Below are positions 1 through 4,448 of a stretch of 5,813 nt of DNA, in pieces. The position numbers and the translations under genes were made by a program. A model generated the notes under the pieces. It was given only the letters and a program-made list of their open reading frames with translations, did not search any database and was not told where the DNA came from. The stretch covers positions 1-5,813 of the forward strand of contig JAGLNZ010000131.1 in the NCBI GenBank assembly GCA_023139225.1, given 5' to 3'. The stretch comes from Desulfobacula sp. Its GTDB lineage: Bacteria; Desulfobacterota; Desulfobacteria; Desulfobacterales; Desulfobacteraceae. How positions within the stretch are numbered: the stretch's first letter is position 1; each line of letters opens with the position of its first letter.

Positions 1-1043
1 TTCAATTCATGGGACAGATGGCTGATCATTTTATCTTTCGCATTATTAAGGCTTTTCAACTCTTCATAGGCTTGTCTTAATTCCCTTGAGACCCGGGCAT
101 TTACAATTGAAAGCGCGACGGTGGCAGCAATGGTATTCAAGGTTTCAAGATCAGTATCATCAAAATCTCCTGTTTTTTTGTTGTCAGCCGCCAGTATGCC
201 AATAATGCGGTCTTTATTCCTTAAAGGGACCAGGAGTACGTTTTTAACCTTATAGCCAATTTTTTTATCCCTTGATTTATACTGGTTCTGGTCATCGGAA
301 AGCTGGTTTAGAATCAAGGGCTTGCCGGTTTTAACCACCTGGCCTGATATAAGTTCATCAACCGAAAACCGGGCTTTTTCAATGCGTGCCCTTGTATTGG
401 GATCATCATGGGCAGCACTTAGAAAATAAAATTGTTTTTGAGACTTATCCAGCAAAATTGTATTAGCGCTTTCAGTACCAAGAAGCTTTTTGATTTCCGT
501 GTTCACGTAAAAAAGAAGTTTTCTCAGGCCCGGATATTGGGGAAGAACTTTACTGATGTTATTCATGACGTCACGATTGCGTTTGATCCGTTTCTCCATT
601 GTCACATCTTTAAGGACAATAATCATTCCGTCAGGATTGTTATTCTGATCCCTGTCCAGGCCGATTCGAATGATCACATCAAGAATTTTGCCATCTTTTG
701 TAAGCCTTTTAGTATTCAGTTCCAGGGTGTCTTTTCGGATGGGCAGGTTTTTAATCCTGTCGGCCAGTTCTTTTTTAAGAGAATCGGGGATATATTGCCT
801 GCCTTGTTTGCCTTTCAACTCTTTTAAAGTCCAGCCAAAGGTTTTGGTAAATGCGGGGTTCTGATAGGTAACTATCCCTTTTGCATCTCTGACAATGACG
901 GGATAAGGTAGGAATTTCAAAAATCTTTTATAGTTTTTTCTGTCCTCCTGGATGATCTGCGCATCTTTCCTGGTTTTTTGAGCTTCCTTTTTTAAGGTTT
1001 TAATTTGAAGCGCCAATTCTTCATATGTGGGTTTTTGAACCAT
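1..1043 (-). CDS. PAS-GAF sensor histidine kinase, N-terminal part (3' end beyond the left edge)
   Basis: Signal-transduction kinase, probably cytoplasmic because no signal peptide or membrane segment is visible. The frame gives 347 residues from ATG at 1043 and runs off the left edge. Residues 1-40 form a charged coiled coil starting VQKPTYEEL, a leader typical of Desulfobacterota PAS kinases. Residues about 40-150 are a PAS domain (YPVIVRDAKGIVTYQNPAF, then TLKEL and TKDGK, ending in IIVLKDVT). Residues about 155-325 are a GAF domain (SANTILLDK, GQVVKTGKPLI, VLLVPLRNKDRIIGILAADN, ending in a TIAATVALSIVNARV helix). A short helix leads into the HisKA H-box (KMISHLSHEL), with H345 as the predicted phosphoacceptor; the window ends two residues later. 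The start is supported by AGGATAG about 4 bases upstream. The ATPase domain and any receiver domain are unseen, so a hybrid kinase is possible. It diverges from the cytochrome gene at 1205. The signal is unknown. The family call is firm; the role is not. Confidence 0.92.
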   Translation of the reverse strand, partial: MVQKPTYEELALQIKTLKKEAQKTRKDAQIIQEDRKNYKRFLKFLPYPVIVRDAKGIVTYQNPAFTKTFGWTLKELKGKQGRQYIPDSLKKELADRIKNLPIRKDTLELNTKRLTKDGKILDVIIRIGLDRDQNNNPDGMIIVLKDVTMEKRIKRNRDVMNNISKVLPQYPGLRKLLFYVNTEIKKLLGTESANTILLDKSQKQFYFLSAAHDDPNTRARIEKARFSVDELISGQVVKTGKPLILNQLSDDQNQYKSRDKKIGYKVKNVLLVPLRNKDRIIGILAADNKKTGDFDDTDLETLNTIAATVALSIVNARVSRELRQAYEELKSLNNAKDKMISHLSHEL

Positions 1044-1204
1044 GGCTATCCTATTGAAGTTAGAAGTATAAAAAACAACATAGATAGCTTTGATTACCAA
1101 TTGCTGCCGGTGCTGTAAAGAAGAATTTGTTTGATTTTTCAGTGATTTCAAGTTAAAGGGTTTTTTAAATATTAGTTTTTCTTTAGGTCAAAAGGAGAAA
1201 AAGA

Positions 1205-1903
1205 ATGGATAATGAATCATATGGACAACACATTATTTTTATCATCATCTTAATATGCATTCTTTTTTTGAGTTATTGTTCACTCCCGTCAACCCGTACC
1301 TTGGAGCTCGAGCACAAAATATCAAAAAAAGCACTAACTATAAATCCCATACATAAAGACAGCGAAAAGAAAACAGTTCAAGATGAACCGATTGAACCGA
1401 TTGTAAAAAAATTAGAGGAAGCTAAACCAGATACTGTCAAGGCCCCGTCTGAAGAGTCACCCACTCTTTCCGGCACAACAAACGTTAAAGAACAAAAGGT
1501 TGAAACCACAGTCGAGAATGGGAAGAGAACGGCACAGATAGATGTTATTCCCATGAATAATCCTCTGTATAAGACCCATAAGAAAGGGATTATACAATTT
1601 ACCCATAAAAAGCATGTGGAAGAATACTTAATCGCCTGTGGCAGATGCCACCATGATGAAACAGGAAAGCCGCTGGATTTAACTTATGATGATAATCCCA
1701 GGGGTTGTATTGAGTGTCATAAAGGGACCCAAAAACCAAAGGGTGAAAAACTTGGGAAAAAAGAAAAAATAGCCAAGTATCATTTTGAAGCCCTTCATGC
1801 CAATTGTATTGGCTGCCACAAGGATTACAACAAGGAAAAAGGGGATGCCAAGGGTAAGGGGCCTGCACCGACATCCTGCACCAAATGTCATCCAAAGAAA
1901 TAG
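1205..1903 (+). CDS. Tetraheme class III (c3-like) cytochrome c with N-terminal membrane anchor or signal
   Basis: Periplasmic electron carrier of 232 residues. Four CxxCH heme-attachment motifs are visible: CGRCH 145-149, CIECH 168-172, CIGCH 201-205 and CTKCH 225-229. Extra histidines H134, H137, H150 and H193 or H198 can supply the second axial ligands, giving the bis-histidine tetraheme pattern of cytochrome c3. The FTHKKH segment followed by CGRCHH is the usual start of the c3 fold. Residues 9-24 are strongly hydrophobic (HIIFIIILICILFLSY) and precede C25. The lipobox would be LSYC, with tyrosine at -1, which is not standard, so an uncleaved anchor is equally likely. Residues about 35-110 are a Lys/Glu/Pro-rich low-complexity linker that typical c3 (about 110 mature residues) lacks. 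AAGGAG at 1192-1197 lies 7 bases before the ATG. In sulfate reducers such proteins pass electrons between periplasmic dehydrogenases or hydrogenases and membrane complexes; the partner here is unknown. Confidence 0.92.
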   Translation: MDNESYGQHIIFIIILICILFLSYCSLPSTRTLELEHKISKKALTINPIHKDSEKKTVQDEPIEPIVKKLEEAKPDTVKAPSEESPTLSGTTNVKEQKVETTVENGKRTAQIDVIPMNNPLYKTHKKGIIQFTHKKHVEEYLIACGRCHHDETGKPLDLTYDDNPRGCIECHKGTQKPKGEKLGKKEKIAKYHFEALHANCIGCHKDYNKEKGDAKGKGPAPTSCTKCHPKK

Positions 1904-1924
1904 GCAATACCGTAAGATCAGCTA

Positions 1925-2302
1925 TTAAAGATGAAGGTTTTTGGGTTTATGGCGCCAGCAGTATTGTTTGCTGCATCCCGGCATCATAAATGTTTTTTCA
2001 ATGGTTTGTTTACGGGCAAAATTGTCGATAAGCTTTAATGCATTCCCGGTAACAAAAGAGATAAGTTTGATATTATTCTCAACGATTAAATCGGCAGGTT
2101 TTGTGGAAATAGCACCACATATCAGAACGGGAATTTCCATTTTTTCAAGTGTTTTAATTAGATCAGCAGGTTTTTTAGGATCAAAGGACGTATAGCTTTT
2201 TTTAACTATTACCCGATTTTGAATCTGCACCACAAGAAGTGTGCCGGCAGCATCAAAAACAGGTGAAATACGGTTTCCCCAAATTGTTATGGCTAATTTC
2301 AA
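1925..2302 (-). CDS. NifX/NifB-type dinitrogenase iron-molybdenum cofactor-binding domain protein, TTG start
   Basis: Small cytoplasmic protein of 125 residues in the Fe-Mo-cluster-binding family (NifX, NafY, the NifB C-terminal domain and orange-protein relatives). Members bind or carry Fe-S or Mo-containing clusters. Visible family features are an N-terminal strand KLAITIW followed by RISPVFD (residues 11-17), a central LICGAIS (60-66, with C62), and a C-terminal MMPGCSKQYCWRHK segment with C110 and C115 that could bind metal. I chose TTG at 2302, not the in-frame ATG at 2341. GGGAGG at 2309-2314 sits 6 bases before the TTG, family homology begins there, and the ATG lies inside the -12 element of a sigma54 promoter, upstream of the predicted transcript start. 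No nif genes are visible, so a role in nitrogenase assembly is unlikely to be readable from here. Sulfate reducers use such domains in the orange-protein system. It is convergent with the cytochrome gene, with 21 bp between the stops. Confidence 0.88.
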   Translation of the reverse strand: MKLAITIWGNRISPVFDAAGTLLVVQIQNRVIVKKSYTSFDPKKPADLIKTLEKMEIPVLICGAISTKPADLIVENNIKLISFVTGNALKLIDNFARKQTIEKTFMMPGCSKQYCWRHKPKNLHL

Positions 2303-2308
2303 TGATAT

Positions 2309-2314
2309 CCTCCC
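2309..2314 (-). promoter_or_regulatory. Ribosome binding site that fixes the TTG start of the NifX-like gene
   Basis: GGGAGG on the minus strand, within AAGGGAGG, lies 6 bases before TTG at 2302. No comparable site precedes the longer in-frame ATG at 2341, so this site decides the start. Confidence 0.8.
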
Positions 2315-2336
2315 TTTGTTCTGACTTTTATGGAAT

Positions 2337-2351
2337 TGCAAACCATGTGCC
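2337..2351 (-). promoter_or_regulatory. Sigma54 (-24/-12) promoter of the NifX-like gene
   Basis: The minus strand reads GGCACATGGTTTGCA, against the sigma54 consensus TGGCACG-N4-TTGCW. The -24 GGCAC and the -12 TTGCA are both complete, and exactly 10 bases separate the invariant GG and GC. Transcription should start near 2326, leaving a leader of about 24 bases that contains the ribosome binding site. The next gene upstream encodes a sigma54 activator, which fits. Start-site mapping is the missing evidence. Confidence 0.85.
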
Positions 2352-2474
2352 TGGACGAAATGTTTTTATTGAATTAATCAAATATCTTTAAATATTAATC
2401 GCTTAAGTAAAAACAAGATACAGGACAATTCATCCGGGACAATGAAAAGAGTTGCAAAACTAAGACGATTCCGG

Positions 2475-2489
2475 TTGCAGGCGTTGCAA
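2475..2489. promoter_or_regulatory. Probable upstream activator site (TTGCA-N5-TGCAA) for the NifX-like gene
   Basis: A perfect inverted repeat, TTGCA-GGCGT-TGCAA, lies about 125 bp upstream of the -24 element at 2351. This is the usual distance for a sigma54 activator bound through a Fis-type helix-turn-helix. It shares TGCANNNGTTGCAAWTT with the site at 4063-4077. A further half site, GTTGCAA, lies at 2451-2457. It sits between the activator stop codon and the NifX-like promoter. The assignment to the neighbouring activator is inference from position and motif sharing. Confidence 0.65.
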
Positions 2490-2504
2490 TTTAAAAAAAA
2501 ATTT

Positions 2505-3848
2505 CTATAATATCATTCCCAGTTTTTTAATTCTTCTGAAAAGGGTGCTTTTATGGATACCCAGATCTTTAGCTGCAGCACTTCGGTTATAATTATTGCG
2601 CGCCAGGGCATCAGTAATAAGTTTGATTTGTGCCGATTTAACAGGATCATTATCTTTATCTTCACTGATATTGGATGCCAGGGATAAGAAACCGGGCAGA
2701 TGATTAAGCTTTATGTAGCCTTCGGAGCAAAGGACAAAGGCATGTTCAATGATATTTTCAAGCTCCCTGATATTGCCCGGAAACTCATGGGACATAAATG
2801 CCCGAAGAACTTTTTTGTCAATCCCCTGGATAAATTTTCCCTGGCGGGCATTCATTTTCCGGATAAACTGATCCACAAGAAGTGGAATATCTTCCATTCT
2901 ATGTCTTAGCGGCGGTAAGGAAAGCCGGATAACATTAATCCGGTAATACAGATCCTGTCTGAACAGGTTTTGAGAAAGAAGGTCAGCCAGATTTTTGTTG
3001 GTTGCTGCAATAATTCGTATGTTGGTTTTCTCCTGTCTCAAGGCACCAAGGGGGGTGAACTCATGTTCCTGAAGAACCCTGAGAAGACTGACCTGAAAAG
3101 CCGGGCTCGTATCTCCGATTTCATCAAGAAAGATGGTACCGCCGTCGGCAAGGGCAAATTGGCCGGGTTTGTCCTTCATGGCATTGGTAAATGCCCCCTT
3201 TTTGTATCCAAACAGCTCCGATTCTAAAAGCGTATCAGGAAGCGCCCCGCAGTTTATAGCAATAAACGGGTTTTTTTTTCTATGGCTCATATTATGAATG
3301 GCCCGGGCAAGCAATTCTTTTCCCGTACCGGTCTCTCCTTCTATCAGAACAGAAGAATCGCTGTCAGATACCTGGGGCAGGATAGTAAAAATATTTTTCA
3401 TGGCGTCGCTGTTGCTGATAATATCTTCCACTTTAAATTTTGTTGAAAGCTCTTTTCTGAGCTGTTCAACAAGAGAGTGATCCCTGAAGGTTTCAATCCC
3501 GCCAATAACATCGGCATTTTTATCGATTAAAAGAGAAGTGGATGCTGTAATGGGGATTTTTTTCTTTTCACTGTTAATAATATATCCGGACGAGTTGATA
3601 AAGGGTTTGCCTTCTTCCATGGTTCTTTTCAGTGCACAATCCTGTTCACACATATTGGAACGAAAGACTTCCCAGCAATGCCGGCCAATGGCATCTTTAC
3701 GTGAAATGCCGGTTATTTCTTCTGCGGCCCGGTTAAAGGATGTGATTTCCCAATTATAATCTATTGTAAAAACACCATCTGATATGCTTTCAAGAATGAC
3801 TCTGGTGGTATTCTCAGTAAGCGGGCCAATATTTTTTTTATTGATCAT
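2505..3848 (-). CDS. Sigma54-dependent transcriptional activator, PAS-AAA+-Fis HTH, OrpR-like
   Basis: Enhancer-binding protein of 447 residues that uses ATP hydrolysis to open sigma54 promoters. A PAS domain spans about 14-125 (ISDGVFTIDYNWEITSFN, EEITGISRKDAIGRHCWEVF) and carries C58, C67 and C71 in an HCWEVF...MCEQDC stretch. The AAA+ domain spans about 142-375: Walker A GETGTGKE 171-178, a GAFTGA loop that reads GAFTNA 218-223, Walker B GGTIFLDEIGD 236-246, LLRVLQEHEF 255-264, AATNKNL 281-287, FRQDLYYRINV 296-306 and FPGNIRELENIIEHA 356-370. The Fis-type helix-turn-helix covers 407-445 (ARNNYNRSAAAKDLGIHKST). There is no receiver domain, so the input is probably sensed directly by PAS. 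ATG at 3848 is preceded by GGATAG at 6-7 bases. A sigma54 promoter lies upstream, and repeated palindromes flank the gene, which suggests autoregulation and control of the NifX-like gene. The clustered PAS cysteines suggest a redox or Fe-S signal (inference). OrpR-like is a proposal from architecture, not a database match. Confidence 0.95.
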   Translation of the reverse strand: MINKKNIGPLTENTTRVILESISDGVFTIDYNWEITSFNRAAEEITGISRKDAIGRHCWEVFRSNMCEQDCALKRTMEEGKPFINSSGYIINSEKKKIPITASTSLLIDKNADVIGGIETFRDHSLVEQLRKELSTKFKVEDIISNSDAMKNIFTILPQVSDSDSSVLIEGETGTGKELLARAIHNMSHRKKNPFIAINCGALPDTLLESELFGYKKGAFTNAMKDKPGQFALADGGTIFLDEIGDTSPAFQVSLLRVLQEHEFTPLGALRQEKTNIRIIAATNKNLADLLSQNLFRQDLYYRINVIRLSLPPLRHRMEDIPLLVDQFIRKMNARQGKFIQGIDKKVLRAFMSHEFPGNIRELENIIEHAFVLCSEGYIKLNHLPGFLSLASNISEDKDNDPVKSAQIKLITDALARNNYNRSAAAKDLGIHKSTLFRRIKKLGMIL

Positions 3849-3895
3849 TTTATTCTATCCAGTTTTTTAATTTTGTCTGATTCTAAACCAGATGG

Positions 3896-3909
3896 TTGCA
3901 TTAGTGCAA
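3896..3909. promoter_or_regulatory. Inverted repeat TTGCA-TTAG-TGCAA in the activator gene leader
   Basis: Perfect 5-bp arms with a 4-base spacer, related to the N5 palindromes at 2475-2489 and 4063-4077. It lies about 16-30 bases downstream of the transcript start predicted from the sigma54 promoter at 3936-3951. A protein bound here would be placed to block transcription, so it may be a feedback operator. The shorter spacer could change affinity or mean that a different protein binds. Function is inferred only from sequence and position. Confidence 0.5.
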
Positions 3910-3935
3910 TATTTTTTTTATTTTTTGTATTAATA

Positions 3936-3951
3936 AGCAATAGATATGCCA
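3936..3951 (-). promoter_or_regulatory. Sigma54 (-24/-12) promoter of the activator gene
   Basis: The minus strand reads TGGCATATCTATTGCT, matching TGGCA at -24 and TTGCT at -12, with exactly 10 bases between GG and GC. Only the last base of GGCAC is off consensus. Transcription is expected near 3925, giving a leader of about 77 bases before ATG 3848. A sigma54 activator driven by a sigma54 promoter implies autoactivation or control by another activator. Confidence 0.78.
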
Positions 3952-3984
3952 TTTAATATTGATTCGCAAAGTTTTCTTTTTTTT

Positions 3985-4003
3985 ACAACAGGTTATGTGT
4001 TGT
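3985..4003. repeat. Short palindrome ACAACA-N7-TGTTGT between upstream site and promoter
   Basis: Perfect 6-bp arms around a 7-base spacer (GGTTATG), about 35-50 bp upstream of the activator's -24 element. On the plus strand a T-run precedes it, and on the minus strand an A-run follows it, so it is not a terminator for either strand. It could be a site for another DNA-binding protein or chance in AT-rich DNA. Confidence 0.3.
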
Positions 4004-4059
4004 ATAAAGGATGTGGCAGCAAGGTATTATTGAAATAAAAAGAAGGGTTTGTAGTGAAA

Positions 4060-4097
4060 GCCCTGCAATGGTTGCAAATTCGCAACCGTTGCAGGGC
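4060..4097 (-). terminator. Strong hairpin after the molybdoenzyme operon (terminator-like)
   Basis: A 16-base inverted repeat with one mismatch surrounds a 6-base loop: arms at 4060-4075 (GCCCTGCAATGGTTGC) and 4082-4097. It begins 10 bases past the stop codon of the ferredoxin-like gene, where an operon terminator is expected. On the minus strand the stem is followed only by CTTTCACTAC, so the U-tract is poor and intrinsic termination may be partial. The stem contains the YTGCA-N5-TGCAA motif and may double as an activator site. Confidence 0.6.
4063..4077. promoter_or_regulatory. Probable upstream activator site (CTGCA-N5-TGCAA) for the activator gene
   Basis: CTGCA-ATGGT-TGCAA in the left arm and loop of the hairpin, with a degenerate reverse copy (CTGCA-N5-TGCGA) in the other arm. 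It shares TGCANNNGTTGCAAWTT with the site upstream of the NifX-like gene. It ends about 114 bp from the -24 element at 3950, against about 125 bp for the other promoter, a difference of one helical turn. Role inferred. Confidence 0.55.
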
Positions 4098-4107
4098 CGA
4101 ATATCAA

Positions 4108-4443
4108 TTATCCTTTGGTCCAGATAATTGCTTTTCTTTTTTTGGGGATTATTTCCTGTAATTCTTTGATTTTGCCAAATGTCAGGCAATTTGCCATGCA
4201 GTGTTTTACACAGGCAGGTGCAAGTCCCTGTTTGACACGACCGGCACAAAAGACACAGGCCCTGGTAAAGGTGGGGATATTGGTAATAAACAATTTGTCA
4301 TTGGGAAGGGTGTGGATGAATTCTATTACTTCAACACCTCCCACTTTTCCGGCAGGGCGGGTGTATTCCTGTTTACAGGCAATTTCACAAGCCTTGCAGC
4401 CGGTACAATATTCATAATCGATAAGCATTCCATATTCTGACAT
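4108..4443 (-). CDS. Short ferredoxin-like Fe-S subunit of the adjacent molybdoenzyme
   Basis: Electron-transfer protein of 111 residues in the DmsB/formate dehydrogenase beta-like family. The start GMLIDYEYCTGCKACEIACKQE is the hallmark of these subunits and gives one complete [4Fe-4S] set, C13-C16-C19-C23 (CxxCxxCxxxC). A second group, C63-C66 with C78, C82 and C86 (CVFC...ACVKHCMANC), can bind a second cluster. Usual family members are near 200 residues with four clusters, so this is a reduced two-cluster form. The C-terminus ends normally with no sign of a frameshift. No signal peptide is present; it would be cytoplasmic or exported with a Tat-bearing partner. ATG 4443 lies 5 bases after the stop of the molybdopterin gene, with AAAGGA about 8 bases upstream inside that gene's end, so the two are co-transcribed. 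No membrane subunit follows, so electrons probably go to a soluble partner or to one encoded elsewhere. Family call firm, physiological acceptor unknown. Confidence 0.9.
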   Translation of the reverse strand: MSEYGMLIDYEYCTGCKACEIACKQEYTRPAGKVGGVEVIEFIHTLPNDKLFITNIPTFTRACVFCAGRVKQGLAPACVKHCMANCLTFGKIKELQEIIPKKRKAIIWTKG

Positions 4444-4448
4444 GAGTT

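Noticed and set aside
432..827. Plus-strand open frame of 131 codons opposite the sensor kinase
   Set aside because: The minus strand carries clear PAS and GAF motifs across the same bases; the plus frame has no recognisable domain and no good ribosome binding site.
1044..1204. Search for sigma54 or clear sigma70 promoters in the divergent gap
   Set aside because: No GG-N10-GC match in either direction, and only weak -35/-10 look-alikes in AT-rich DNA, so no promoter is called.
2302..2341. ATG at 2341 as start of the NifX-like gene
   Set aside because: It overlaps the -12 element of the sigma54 promoter, lacks a ribosome binding site, and the added 13 residues precede the family's usual first strand.
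2376..2386. IHF-like site AATCAA-N5-TT between the upstream site and the NifX-like promoter
   Set aside because: The spacing is one base off the usual consensus and the region is very AT-rich, so a match by chance is likely.
2473..2488. Plus-strand GG...TTGC pair as a sigma54 promoter
   Set aside because: Spacing between GG and GC is 11, not 10, there is no GGCAC, and no plus-strand gene follows. It is better explained as a palindromic binding site.
4115..4417. Plus-strand open frames opposite the Fe-S protein and molybdopterin gene
   Set aside because: They are mirror frames of genes with well-placed cysteine and molybdopterin motifs on the minus strand.
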